Part shown: positions 32,251 to 41,359 of the stretch, piece after piece
Numbering within the stretch: position 1 is the first letter of the stretch
Layout: the number at the start of each line of letters is the position of its first letter
Assembly (NCBI RefSeq): GCF_005063415.1
Contig: NZ_SUEG01000001.1
Location: forward strand, 1 to 64,000
DNA: 64,000 nucleotides
Reading direction: 5' to 3'
DNA from: Mesorhizobium sp.
GTDB lineage: Bacteria > Pseudomonadota > Alphaproteobacteria > Rhizobiales > Rhizobiaceae
The notes under the pieces: generated by a model
Seen by the model: the letters and a program-made list of their open reading frames with translations, nothing else
What the model was told of the DNA's origin: nothing
The model's database searches: none
Made by a program: the position numbers and the translations under genes

Positions 32251-33381
32251 ATGACTAACGCATTCACCTTCACGGTGCTGGCGACCGACGGCAGGGCGCG
32301 GCGTGGTGTAATCACCATGCCGCGCGGCGAAATCCGCACGCCTGCCTTCATGCCGGTCGGCACCGGCGGCACGGTGAAGGCCATGTATATGGATCAGGTG
32401 CGCGGCGTCGGCTCGGACATCATCCTTGGCAATACCTATCACCTGATGCTGAGACCCGGCGCCGAGCGCGTGGCTCGGCTCGGCGGCTTGCATGAATTCG
32501 CCTGTTGGCCGTATCCGATCCTCACCGACAGCGGCGGCTTCCAGGTGATGTCGCTGTCGAAGCTGCGGAAACTGACCGAGAATGGCGTGACCTTCCGTTC
32601 GCATATCGACGGCGGCGCCTACGAGATGTCGCCGGAGCGTTCCATCGAGATCCAGGGGCTGCTCGATTCAGACATCCAGATGCAGCTCGACGAGTGCACG
32701 GCGCTGCCAGCCAAGGAAAAAGAGATCGAGCGCGCCATGGAGCTGTCGCTGCGCTGGGCCGAGCGCTGCAAGGCGGCATTCGGCGAGCAGCCCGGCAAGG
32801 CGATGTTCGGCATTGTGCAAGGCGGCGACGTGCCGGATCTGCGGCTGCGCTCGGCGCAGGCGCTGAAGGCAATGGAGCTGAAGGGCTATGCGATCGGCGG
32901 GCTGGCTGTCGGCGAGCCGCAAGCGGTGATGCTGGAGATGCTCGACATCACTTGCCCGGAGCTGCCGGCTGACCGGCCGCGCTACCTGATGGGTGTCGGC
33001 ACGCCGGACGATATCTTGAAGTCGGTGGCGCGCGGCATCGACATGTTCGACTGCGTGATGCCGACGCGGGCAGGGCGCCATGGCCTTGCCTACACACGGC
33101 GCGGCAAGGTCAATCTGCGCAACGCCCGCCATGCCGACGATCCGCGCCCGCTCGATGAGGAAAGCGACTGCCCGGCCGCACGCGACTATTCGCGGGCCTA
33201 TTTGCACCATCTGGTGCGCTCGCAAGAGGCGCTTGGGGCGATGCTCCTGACCTGGAACAATCTGTCCTATTACCAGCAGCTGATGCGCGACATTCGTGAA
33301 GCGATCGAGGCTGGCAGGTTCGCCGAACAAGCCGAGATCATCACGCAGCAATGGGCAAACGGTGACCTCGCCGTCCGGTAG
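32251..33381 (+). CDS. tgt: tRNA-guanine transglycosylase
   Basis: 376 residues. Exchanges guanine for preQ1 at position 34 of tRNAs with GUN anticodons. Catalytic Asp93 in [15 protein letters not shown], second active Asp in the [14 protein letters not shown] segment (about 267). The expected zinc motif CxCxxC reads S305-D-C307-P-A-A310 here, so two of three cysteines are replaced, although the following YLHHL His is present. The same is probably true for close relatives. The operon is queA - unknown - tgt. Confidence 0.95.
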   Translation: MTNAFTFTVLATDGRARRGVITMPRGEIRTPAFMPVGTGGTVKAMYMDQVRGVGSDIILGNTYHLMLRPGAERVARLGGLHEFACWPYPILTDSGGFQVMSLSKLRKLTENGVTFRSHIDGGAYEMSPERSIEIQGLLDSDIQMQLDECTALPAKEKEIERAMELSLRWAERCKAAFGEQPGKAMFGIVQGGDVPDLRLRSAQALKAMELKGYAIGGLAVGEPQAVMLEMLDITCPELPADRPRYLMGVGTPDDILKSVARGIDMFDCVMPTRAGRHGLAYTRRGKVNLRNARHADDPRPLDEESDCPAARDYSRAYLHHLVRSQEALGAMLLTWNNLSYYQQLMRDIREAIEAGRFAEQAEIITQQWANGDLAVR

Positions 33382-33540
33382 GCATGCTCGCCAGGAATCC
33401 GGCTCCAACGAGGAGCTGCACCTGCCATGAACTGTTTTGAAACGTCTGCCTAATAAGCATTGCCGGACAACGTTGGGCGAGGATCAAGAACCTGTTCGTT
33501 TCGGGGCAAGTTTCAGTTCCTGGCACGACGGTGCGGACGA

Positions 33541-34571
33541 ATGGCATCGCTTCGGCTTTCGTCTTCCGTGGCGGTCCAGCAATGGACGGCGGGGTCGTTG
33601 CTTGCCGCTCTGGTGATCGCCGTGACCGGTCTGGTCTTGCGCTTGCTTGGCGCGCGCGGCGACCTTTGGCTGGACGAGATCTGGAGCTTTGCACTGATCG
33701 AGCCGCTGACCTCGATCGATCAGATATTCTGGCGCGTCAATCACGACAACAATCATTTCCTCAACTCGGTCTATCTCTATCTCATCGGCCCCGACGCTTC
33801 GCCGCTGATCCAGCGAGGCCTGTGTTTGTCGGCGGCAGGCTGTTCGGCTTCAGTGTCGGTGGTGTTTCGCCGTTCTCGATTGCCGCCTTCGCGCAGGGCT
33901 ATGGCGGGATGATCCGCTCTCTGTTCGGGCTGCCACCCTGGTTCGGCGACGGGCCCTATATCGTTGCCGCCTGTGGTCTTGTCGGCCTCTCCGCCGGTGT
34001 CTGGCGCGGTCGCCGGGCCAGCCTTTATGCCATCGGGATTATCGGACTGCCTTTGCTCATGGCGGCGGCACATCTGCCCAATCTCGAGTTCCCGCGCTAT
34101 TTCATCATCAGCGGAACATTGCTGCTGCTCTGGGCCGGCGAGATGATTGGCCGCGGCCTGGATGCGCGCGGGACTGCCAGGCTACTTGCGATGGGGGCGC
34201 CGGCGATCGTGGTGAGTGGAAGCATTTCGTCGCTGCTCCAGTTCTATCAGTACGGACGCGGCTCGTACGCTGCTATGGTCGACGAGATGACCAGAAGTCG
34301 CGCCGCCACCTATGCCAGCAACAGTGATTTCCGCACCGCCATGGTCGTCGACTATTTTGCGGCGCGAATGGATCGTCGGGCATTGCTGGTTCCAGACGAC
34401 AGGTTGTGCACCGAACGGGCCGCCTGGCTGATCCTCGAGGGAGACGTGGAGAAACAAGCCGAACATGTCGAACCGGCGGTCGCATGCGCTCTGGCCTATG
34501 AACGGGCCGACGCGTCGAGACACTGGGGGTTTTCAGGCCTGAGCTGGACGCTCTACCGGCGACAGGATTGA
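33541..34571 (+). pseudogene. broken glycosyltransferase-39-like membrane protein gene
   Basis: The first frame (33541 to about 33850) gives an N-terminal helix, then GDLWLDEIWSF and HDNNHFLNSVYLYLIG, as in GT39/ArnT-like mannosyltransferases. It then runs into a nonsense tail that ends at 33912. A second frame, offset by +2, carries plausible family sequence from about 33850 to 34571 (GGMIRSLFGLPPW, several hydrophobic helices, and a soluble C-terminus). Together they are about 340 residues, below the ~500 typical of such proteins. This suggests an internal deletion that also shifted the frame. A sequencing error is an alternative that would require only the frameshift. Confidence 0.65.
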
Positions 34572-34599
34572 GACAGCTTTGCCCCTCCTCAAGCGCCCC

Positions 34600-35019
34600 T
34601 CAGGTGCTGAGCGACGTGGACGCGCGCAAGCTGCAGCCGGTGATCCGAAAGCTGCCGTCAGGCTGTAATTCGAGCGTGTAGACCGCCTCGTAGTCCTTGC
34701 CATCCGGGCCGACGATCAGCACCTGCTGGATGATCGAGGTCGGGCTCGTCTCGCGAACCTTGCCGAAGGAGTAGGTCTGCGGCTGGCGCACCGGCGGGTA
34801 GCCGTTGGTCACCATGTTCATAAAGGTATCGACGGTCGGAAAGATGCGTTTCACATTCGGTGCGGCAAAGCTGTAGGCCGTCGCTCCGTCATTGGCGATG
34901 AAGGCCTTCAATTGACCATCGATGACCGTTTGCGCTGCCTTGACTTCGGCGTCGCCGGCGAACGCCGGGGATGCGAAAATGAATGGAACGACTGCGAATG
35001 CGAAAAACGCGCGGCGCAT
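34600..35019 (-). CDS. DUF4864-like secreted protein
   Basis: 139 residues. Signal peptide AFFAFAVVPFIFASPAFAG, then an NTF2-like domain beginning VKAAQTVIDGQLKAFIANDG, with YSFGKVRETSPTSIIQQVLIVGPDGK and ITGCSL at the end. The DUF4864 fold usually binds small molecules, but no function is known. ATG 35019 has GGAGAC upstream; the frame upstream of it reads through noncoding DNA. It is convergent with the pseudogene. Confidence 0.7.
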   Translation of the reverse strand: MRRAFFAFAVVPFIFASPAFAGDAEVKAAQTVIDGQLKAFIANDGATAYSFAAPNVKRIFPTVDTFMNMVTNGYPPVRQPQTYSFGKVRETSPTSIIQQVLIVGPDGKDYEAVYTLELQPDGSFRITGCSLRASTSLST

Positions 35020-35261
35020 GGCCTGTCTCCGTTGTCCCTGAGAAATCGCTGTCCGAAGGTACATGATACCATACGCTTTGCAGTGCTTCAGGGTTTCAGC
35101 CGAGCGCAAACATTCGGCGCGGCAGTCCGTGTCCAGACCGAGAACGCATTGTCGAGGCGAGAACAGCCTGAGCGATGCCCGATGCTTGAAAGGCGAACGG
35201 CAGTCTGCCACAAGGGCCGCTCGATTATACCTAGAGTGTGCATCTTGGGCAGGACCAGGCA

Positions 35262-35498
35262 ATGAAGGCATTTTTCGTGCAGATAAAGTGCGATCTGGGC
35301 AAGGCCTATGACGTTGCCAGCGCTTTGGCCGATGCCGAGATCGCTTCGGAAATCTACTCGACAGCCGGAAACTACGACCTGCTCGCCAAATTCTATGTCG
35401 ACGACGAGGAAGACATCGGCCACTTCGTCAACGAGAAAGTGCAGATTCTTCCCGGCATCAAGGACACGTTCACGGTCGTCACCTTTCGCGCCTTTTGA
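35262..35498 (+). CDS. stand-alone Lrp/AsnC ligand-binding (RAM) domain protein
   Basis: 78 residues. MKAFFVQIKCDLGKAYDVA, STAGNYDLLAKFYVD and GHFVNEKVQILPGIKDTFTVV match the alpha/beta effector-binding domain of Lrp family proteins without the DNA-binding part. Such small proteins may form rings and bind amino acids or modulate full-length Lrp proteins. The start ATG is preceded by AGGACCAGG, with two-base spacing from the usual Shine-Dalgarno. Its neighbours give no further clue. Confidence 0.8.
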   Translation: MKAFFVQIKCDLGKAYDVASALADAEIASEIYSTAGNYDLLAKFYVDDEEDIGHFVNEKVQILPGIKDTFTVVTFRAF

Positions 35499-35644
35499 TC
35501 TCGTCCGGCATTGCCCGGACACGAGGCAAAGCCTGATCAAGGCCCTATTGGTGCTGCCTTAATTTTAGGCAACCGCGATATACTGATCGCCGGGGCCCGC
35601 CAAATCACCGATTGCGCTTGATTTTCTCCAGTGAGGCCAGTGAA

Positions 35645-37081
35645 ATGGCGTCACAGGGGAGTATGCGATTGGCAGCGTTCGACGAAATGCTTCCGGAAGT
35701 TTCCGGGCTGAGAAAACCGTATTCGGCTTACGATCGCTGGCTGAAGGAACAGGACCCGGCCAGGCTTACCGAGAAGATGCAAGACGCCGAACGCGTTTTT
35801 CGCAAGACCGGCATCACTTTCGCCGTCTACGGCGAGCAGGAAGCATCGGAGCGGCTGATACCCTTCGACATCGTTCCGCGCATCATTTCGGGCAATGAAT
35901 GGCGACGGCTAACGCAAGGCATCGAGCAGCGCGTCCAGGCGCTGAACGCCTTTCTCGACGACATCTACCATCGCCAGGAGATCTTGCGCGCCGGCCGGGT
36001 GCCGAAGGAGTTGATCGCCAAGAACGAGGCGTTCCTGCCCGAGATGATCGGGGTGCGGCCGCCGGCCGGCGTCTATACCCACATCATCGGCGTCGACATC
36101 GTACGCATCAGCGAGAACGAGTTCTACGTGCTGGAGGACAATGCGCGCACGCCGTCCGGCGTCTCCTACATGCTGGAGAACCGCGAGACGATGATGCAGC
36201 TCTTTCCTGAGTTGTTCCAGCAGATCAAGGTGCGGCCGGTGGAGAATTATCCGCAGCTCTTGCGCCAGTCGCTGGCCGCAGTGCGGCCGCAAAGCACCAA
36301 GGGCGCGCCGACCATTGCCGTGCTGACGCCGGGCAGCTTCAACTCAGCCTATTTCGAACATGCCTTCCTTGCCGACCAGATGGGCGTGCAGCTTGTTGAA
36401 GGACAGGATCTGCGCGTCGTCGATGGCCATGTCGCGATGCGCACTACCGAGGGCTACAAGCAGATCGATGTGCTCTACCGGCGTGTCGACGACTCGTTCC
36501 TCGATCCGCTGACCTTCCGCCCCGACTCGGCCCTTGGCGTGCCGGGCATTATGGACGTCTACCGCGCCGGCAATATCACGATCGCCAATGCGCCGGGAAC
36601 CGGCATCGCCGACGACAAGGCGATCTATTCCTACATGCCCGAGATCGTCGAATTCTACACCGGCCGCAAGGCGATGCTTGGCAACATCCCGACCTGGCGC
36701 TGCTCGGAGCCGGACAGCCTGAAATACGTGCTCGAACACATCGACGAATTGGTGATCAAGGAAGTCCACGGGTCCGGCGGTTACGGCATGCTGGTCGGTC
36801 CGGCGGCGACCAAGAAGGAATGCGAAGAGTTTTCCAAAAAGCTCGCAGCAAAACCGTCGAACTACATTGCCCAGCCGACGCTGGCGCTGTCAACCTGTCC
36901 GATCCTGACGGACAAGGGACTGGCGCCGCGCCATGTCGATCTGCGCCCCTATGTGCTGGTTTCCGACCGTATTCAGATCGTGCCCGGCGGGCTGACCCGA
37001 GTAGCGCTCAAGGAAGGCTCTCTGGTCGTCAATTCCTCGCAAGGCGGCGGCACGAAGGATACGTGGGTGTTGGATGATTAG
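35645..37081 (+). CDS. circularly permuted type 2 ATP-grasp protein
   Basis: 478 residues. The family segments SGNEWRRLTQGIEQRVQALNAF, GVDIVRISENEFYVLEDNARTPSG, VDVLYRRVDDSF-like and KEVHGSGGYGMLVGP are those of CP_ATPgrasp_2 proteins, with the active-site order permuted relative to normal ATP-grasp enzymes. They are predicted to form an amide or peptide bond using ATP. The ATG follows GAGG; it begins the cluster with alpha-E, transglutaminase and Anbu genes. The substrates are not known. Confidence 0.9.
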   Translation: MASQGSMRLAAFDEMLPEVSGLRKPYSAYDRWLKEQDPARLTEKMQDAERVFRKTGITFAVYGEQEASERLIPFDIVPRIISGNEWRRLTQGIEQRVQALNAFLDDIYHRQEILRAGRVPKELIAKNEAFLPEMIGVRPPAGVYTHIIGVDIVRISENEFYVLEDNARTPSGVSYMLENRETMMQLFPELFQQIKVRPVENYPQLLRQSLAAVRPQSTKGAPTIAVLTPGSFNSAYFEHAFLADQMGVQLVEGQDLRVVDGHVAMRTTEGYKQIDVLYRRVDDSFLDPLTFRPDSALGVPGIMDVYRAGNITIANAPGTGIADDKAIYSYMPEIVEFYTGRKAMLGNIPTWRCSEPDSLKYVLEHIDELVIKEVHGSGGYGMLVGPAATKKECEEFSKKLAAKPSNYIAQPTLALSTCPILTDKGLAPRHVDLRPYVLVSDRIQIVPGGLTRVALKEGSLVVNSSQGGGTKDTWVLDD

Positions 37082-37084
37082 AGA

Positions 37085-37222
37085 GTGAATAGTGAATAGT
37101 GAATAGTGAATAGATAAGGATATGTGTCGTTGATGTTGGTGAAATGCCCTGAAGTGACGCACGCGGCCTCGTGCCCTGGAATCTGGACAGTCACCATTCA
37201 CCATTCACCATTCACTATTCAC
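37085..37222. repeat. tandem heptamers flanking a ~78-bp core as inverted arms
   Basis: Left arm: four exact GTGAATA units (37085-37112). Right arm: three TCACCAT units and one TCACTAT (37191-37218) plus TCAC. The right arm read backwards is GTGAATA/GTGAATG, so the two arms can pair over ~28 bp with about three mismatches around a core holding no ORF. It sits between the ATP-grasp and alpha-E genes. Confidence 0.85.
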
Positions 37223-37238
37223 AGCAGGACCGCCTGAC

Positions 37239-38180
37239 ATGCTTCTCGGCCGCACCGCCAACGGGCTCTACTGGATGAACCGCTATATCGAGCGGGCGGA
37301 AAACATGGCGCGGCTGGTGGACGCCGGCCTGCGCATGGCGCTAACTCGCACTCAGAACGCTTCGGAGGAGTGGAATTCGGTGCTGCTCAGCGCCGGTTCG
37401 GACGCCGCCTTCACGCAGAAATATTCCGACTACACCGCCGCCAATGTCGCCGACTATCTGCTGCGCGACACGTCGAACCCGTCGAGCACGATGTCGTCTA
37501 TCGAAACGGCCCGTAACAATGCCCGCATGGTGCGTACCGCGTTGACGCGTGAAACCTGGGAAAGCATCAACGAAGCCTGGATGTCGCTGAAGCGGATGCT
37601 GGCCAAGCCGATCGACGAGCGCGACCTGCCCAGCGTACTCGACGCAATCAAGCGCGAGACGGCGCTGATCCGCGGCTCGTTCTACGGCACGATGCTGCGC
37701 AACGAGATTTTCGATTTTTCGCAGCTCGGCACGTATGTCGAACGCGCCGACAACACCGCGCGCATCCTGGATGTGAAATACTACGTGCTGTTGCCGTCGA
37801 TCTCCTGGGTCGGCTCGACGCTCGACAACTACCAGTGGGAATCGATCCTGCGCTCGGTGTCGGCGCACCGTTCCTATCGCTGGGTTTATGACGCCGACTA
37901 CAAGCCGAGCAACATCGCCGATTATCTGATCCTCAACGTCCGCATGCCGCGCTCGCTGACCTTTTGCTACCGCTTCCTGACGGAGCATCTCAAATTCCTG
38001 GGTGACGACTATGGGGAGCGCCACGCCTGTCATGCAACGGCTGCCAAGACCCAGGCCATGCTGACGGCCGGCTCGATCAAGGATATTTTCGACGCCGGCC
38101 TGCATGAATTCCTGGCCAATTTCATCCGCGACAACACCAGGCTCGGCGACGAGATCGCGCAGGATTACAGGTTCTATTGA
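37239..38180 (+). CDS. alpha-E domain protein (DUF403)
   Basis: 313 residues. All-alpha protein of the DUF403/alpha-E family: LLGRTANGLYWMNRYIERAENMARLVDAG starts it, the middle has MSSIETARNNARMVRTALTRE, and YVERADNTARILDVKYY. Always found next to ATP-grasp proteins of the permuted type and in Anbu neighbourhoods. It may be a scaffold or substrate carrier. Its 17-bp distance from the palindromic repeat may affect its own expression. Confidence 0.88.
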   Translation: MLLGRTANGLYWMNRYIERAENMARLVDAGLRMALTRTQNASEEWNSVLLSAGSDAAFTQKYSDYTAANVADYLLRDTSNPSSTMSSIETARNNARMVRTALTRETWESINEAWMSLKRMLAKPIDERDLPSVLDAIKRETALIRGSFYGTMLRNEIFDFSQLGTYVERADNTARILDVKYYVLLPSISWVGSTLDNYQWESILRSVSAHRSYRWVYDADYKPSNIADYLILNVRMPRSLTFCYRFLTEHLKFLGDDYGERHACHATAAKTQAMLTAGSIKDIFDAGLHEFLANFIRDNTRLGDEIAQDYRFY

Positions 38181-38226
38181 GCATGACCCCAAAAAGCGGA
38201 GACCGGTTTTCGGAAAAGCTCATGTT
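38179..38226. repeat. palindromic intergenic repeat, second family
   Basis: GAGCATGACCCCAAAAAGCGG..CCGGTTTTCGG..AGCTCATG, an imperfect palindrome between the alpha-E and transglutaminase genes. It includes the stop of alpha-E. Its GGTTTTCGGAAAAG core is shared by many Rhizobiales intergenic repeats. Confidence 0.55.
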
Positions 38227-38241
38227 CCAGGGACGAGTGCG

Positions 38242-39036
38242 ATGCGGCTGAAGATCACCCACCGGACCGAATACCGCTATGATGCGCCGGTGCATTATCT
38301 GTTGCAGCGTTTGCGGCTGCTCCCGGTGAACGGGCGCACCCAGACGGTACTGTCCTGGGCGCTGAAGATCGAAGGCGCACGCGAGGAAGTGCGCTTCACC
38401 GATCATTTCGGCAATGATACCCGGCTGTTAAGCGTCGAGGGCGAGCGCGACTTCATCACCGTCGAAGCAGCCGGCGAAGTGGTGACGCGCGACACCGCCG
38501 GCGTCTGCGGGCCGCACCAAGGTTTCGCGCCGCTCTGGCTGTTCGGCCATGAAACGCCGCTGACGACGATCGGCAGCGGCATTCGCGAGCTTGCTGCCTC
38601 GGCCGGCAAGGGTACCGACATCGAAAGGCTGCACCGCTTGATGGCGGTGATCGGCGAGCGTGTAGCTTATACGTCAGGCACCACCAACGCGACGACGCCG
38701 GCCGAAGAGGCCCTCGCGCTCAAGACCGGCGTTTGCCAGGACCACAGCCACATCTTCGTTGCCGCGGCGCGCGCCATGGATTTTCCGGCGCGCTACGTCA
38801 GCGGCTATCTGATGATGGATGCAGCGATCGAGCAGGCGGCAAGCCACGCCTGGGCCGAGGCGCATGTCTCGGGCCTCGGCTGGGTCGCCTTCGATGTCGC
38901 CAACGGCATTTCTCCCGACGAACGCTATGTAAAGGTGGCGACCGGCCGCGATTACCGCGACGCCACGCCGGTATCGGGAATTCGGCTGGGACAGGCGGAA
39001 GAACAGCTTGCGGTCACCGTCACCGTGGAGCAGTAA
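38242..39036 (+). CDS. transglutaminase-like cysteine protease
   Basis: 264 residues. The N-terminal beta domain (MRLKITHRTEYRYDAPVHY) is followed by the catalytic triad Cys165 (TGVCQDHSH), His202 (ASHAWAEAHV) and Asp218 (GWVAFDVANG). This is a complete transglutaminase-core active site, so a hydrolase or ligase rather than a structural relic. ATG 38242 is immediately after the repeat. The next gene is Anbu, 31 bp away. Confidence 0.9.
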   Translation: MRLKITHRTEYRYDAPVHYLLQRLRLLPVNGRTQTVLSWALKIEGAREEVRFTDHFGNDTRLLSVEGERDFITVEAAGEVVTRDTAGVCGPHQGFAPLWLFGHETPLTTIGSGIRELAASAGKGTDIERLHRLMAVIGERVAYTSGTTNATTPAEEALALKTGVCQDHSHIFVAAARAMDFPARYVSGYLMMDAAIEQAASHAWAEAHVSGLGWVAFDVANGISPDERYVKVATGRDYRDATPVSGIRLGQAEEQLAVTVTVEQ

Positions 39037-39067
39037 TCCCCGGCAAGATTGTTGCCAAAGAGATTCG

Positions 39068-39799
39068 ATGACCTATTGCGTCGGCCTGAAAATCAATCGC
39101 GGGCTCGTGTTCATGTCGGACACGCGCACCAATGCCGGTATGGATTCGATCTCGACCTTCAGGAAGATGCATGTCTGGGAAGAGCCGGGCGAGCGTGTCA
39201 TCGTTTTGATGTCGGCCGGCAATCTCGCGACGACGCAGGCCGTAGTCAGCCTGCTCGACGAACGCACCAAGGCAGTGGCGGAGCGCCGTGCCACGCTGCT
39301 CGAAACGCCCTCCATGTACCAGACAGTCCGGTTGGTCGGAGACACCGTCAAGGAGGTCATCACCAGTTCGTCGCCGGCGGGCGAAAAGGCGGATTCCTAC
39401 TTCAACGCCTCCTTCATCCTCGGCGGTCAGATCAAGGGCAGCGCGCCGCGCCTGTTCATGATCTATCCGGAAGGCAATTTCATCGAATCCACCGACGACA
39501 CGCCGTTCTTCCAGATCGGTGAGACCAAATACGGCAAGCCTATCATTATCCGCGCTTATGAAAGGACGATGAGTTTCGCCGAGACGGTGAAGTTGCTGCT
39601 TGTGTCGTTCGACTCGACGCTGAAGTCGAACCTGTCGGTCGGCCTGCCGCTCGATCTGCTGTTCTATGAAAAGGACACTTTCAAGGTCGGCCTCAAAAAG
39701 CGAATAAACCAGGACGATCAATATTATCGTACGATCTCGGATAGCTGGTCGAATGCGCTGAAGACCGCCTTTGCCAGTTTGCCTGATTTTCCCGAATGA
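39068..39799 (+). CDS. Anbu, proteasome-like peptidase
   Basis: 243 residues. After loss of Met1 the protein begins TYCVGLKINRGLVFMSDTR, exposing Thr1 as an N-terminal nucleophile, with Asp17 and Lys32 (counted in the mature protein) at the positions typical of proteasome beta-type hydrolases. Anbu is the ancestral family of the proteasome and HslV, found in bacteria lacking a 20S proteasome. No HslU-like ATPase is adjacent. The gene ends the four-gene cluster. Confidence 0.9.
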   Translation: MTYCVGLKINRGLVFMSDTRTNAGMDSISTFRKMHVWEEPGERVIVLMSAGNLATTQAVVSLLDERTKAVAERRATLLETPSMYQTVRLVGDTVKEVITSSSPAGEKADSYFNASFILGGQIKGSAPRLFMIYPEGNFIESTDDTPFFQIGETKYGKPIIIRAYERTMSFAETVKLLLVSFDSTLKSNLSVGLPLDLLFYEKDTFKVGLKKRINQDDQYYRTISDSWSNALKTAFASLPDFPE

Positions 39800-39857
39800 A
39801 AACCTTCGTTTTTCGTGCTCTTGGACCGCGGCTCGATGAGGCGCTACGGAGGCGAAG

Positions 39858-41231
39858 ATGAATAGCAACGAATTCCGCGAATGGTCGCTGCGAGCGGCTG
39901 AATGGGGCGCCGACTACAGAAACAGCCTTCGCGAAAGACCGGTGCGGCCGCTTGTCGAGCCGGGCGAAATCTTCAAAAGCATCGACGCCGCGCCGCCGGA
40001 AGACGGCGAAACGATGCAGGCAATCTTCGCCGATTTCGAACAAAAGATCCTGCCGGGCATGACGCACTGGCAGCATCCGCGTTTCTTTGCCTATTTCCCG
40101 GCCAACGCGGCACCGGCCTCCGTCGTGGCCGAGTATCTGGTTTCCGCCATGGCTGCGCAATGCATGCTCTGGCAGACCTCGCCGGCGGCGACCGAGCTCG
40201 AGATGCGGGTCGTCGACTGGATGCGGCAGGCGCTTGGTCTGCCGGCGGGATTCTCCGGCGTCATGCAGGATTCGGCTTCATCGGCGACGCTTGCCGCCGT
40301 GCTGACCATGCGTGAGCGCGCGCTCGACTGGCAAGGCAACAACAGCGGCCTGCAAGGCCAGCCGGTCGTGCGGGTCTATTCTTCCGACCAAGTCCATACT
40401 TCCATCGACCGGGCGATCTGGGTGTCGGGCATCGGGGAGGTGAACCTCGTGCGCATTCCGGTCGCGGGACGCTTCCGCGCTATGCAGACGGCGGCTCTGG
40501 AAGCGGCGATCGTCGCCGACCGCGAAAACGGCATGCTGCCGGCCGGCATTATCGCCAGCGTCGGCGGCACCAGTACCGGCGGCATCGACGATGTCGCGGC
40601 TGTTGCCGCGGTGGCGAAGCGGCACGGGCTCTACCTGCATGTCGATGCCGCATGGGCCGGCTCCGCCATGATCTGCCCCGAGTTCCGGCATTTCTGGGCC
40701 GGCGCCGAACATGCGGATTCGATCGTCTTCAATCCGCACAAATGGCTGGGCGCACAGTTCGATTGCTCGATGCAATTCATCCGCCAGCCGGAAGACCTCG
40801 TGCGCACGCTGGCGATCAAGCCCGAATTCCTCAAGACGCATGGCCGCGACGGGGTCATCAACTACTCCGAATGGTCGGTGCCGCTCGGCCGAAGGTTCCG
40901 CGCGCTGAAACTTTGGTTCCTGCTGCGTGCGCATGGCTTGGAAGAGGGCCTCGCCGCCTGGCTGGCTCGGGAACCGGATTTCGAGATCGTCACGGAACCG
41001 ATGCTGTCGCTATTCTCATTCCGCCATCTCGCGGCTGCGGGCGTCGACCTTGACGAGCACAATTTGCGGCTGGTCAGCGCGATCAACGATGACGGCCGCA
41101 TCTACCTGACGCAGACCCGGGTGGACGGGCAGGTGGCGATCCGCTTTCAGGTCGGGCAGTTCGAAACGACTGTGGCGGACGTCGATACTGCGTTCGAGGT
41201 CATCACTGAGATCGCGCGGAGCCTGAGTTGA
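39858..41231 (+). CDS. PLP-dependent aromatic-L-amino-acid decarboxylase family
   Basis: 457 residues. Group II decarboxylase: VMQDSASSATLAAVL in the PLP phosphate-binding region, HVDAAWAGSAMICPE with the cofactor-binding Asp, and NPHKWLGAQFDCS with Lys295 as the Schiff-base lysine. Likely substrates are tryptophan, tyrosine or phenylalanine, but specificity cannot be read. It starts 58 bp after Anbu and could be transcribed with that cluster, but it is also a common solitary gene. Confidence 0.88.
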   Translation: MNSNEFREWSLRAAEWGADYRNSLRERPVRPLVEPGEIFKSIDAAPPEDGETMQAIFADFEQKILPGMTHWQHPRFFAYFPANAAPASVVAEYLVSAMAAQCMLWQTSPAATELEMRVVDWMRQALGLPAGFSGVMQDSASSATLAAVLTMRERALDWQGNNSGLQGQPVVRVYSSDQVHTSIDRAIWVSGIGEVNLVRIPVAGRFRAMQTAALEAAIVADRENGMLPAGIIASVGGTSTGGIDDVAAVAAVAKRHGLYLHVDAAWAGSAMICPEFRHFWAGAEHADSIVFNPHKWLGAQFDCSMQFIRQPEDLVRTLAIKPEFLKTHGRDGVINYSEWSVPLGRRFRALKLWFLLRAHGLEEGLAAWLAREPDFEIVTEPMLSLFSFRHLAAAGVDLDEHNLRLVSAINDDGRIYLTQTRVDGQVAIRFQVGQFETTVADVDTAFEVITEIARSLS

Positions 41232-41311
41232 TAGCCTCGTCCAGATTGCGCCGGAGCTTTTCTCTCTGCAGTCGCCCGATGTTCATTAGCCGGCTCATAC
41301 CTGTTCATGGC

Positions 41312-41344
41312 TTTCGTTTTCAGCTATAGACGAGAAAAACGAAA
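41312..41344. promoter_or_regulatory. putative GlpR operator at the glpR promoter
   Basis: TTTCGTTTT (41312-41320) and AAAACGAAA (41336-41344) form an exact 9-bp inverted repeat with a 15-bp spacer. It lies just before glpR at 41360, consistent with autoregulation by a DeoR-family repressor. Confidence 0.45.
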
Positions 41345-41359
41345 ATGAGAGGTTGCTAG

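Noticed and set aside
37085-37222. CRISPR array
   Set aside because: Units are 7 bp with no spacers and no cas genes are present.
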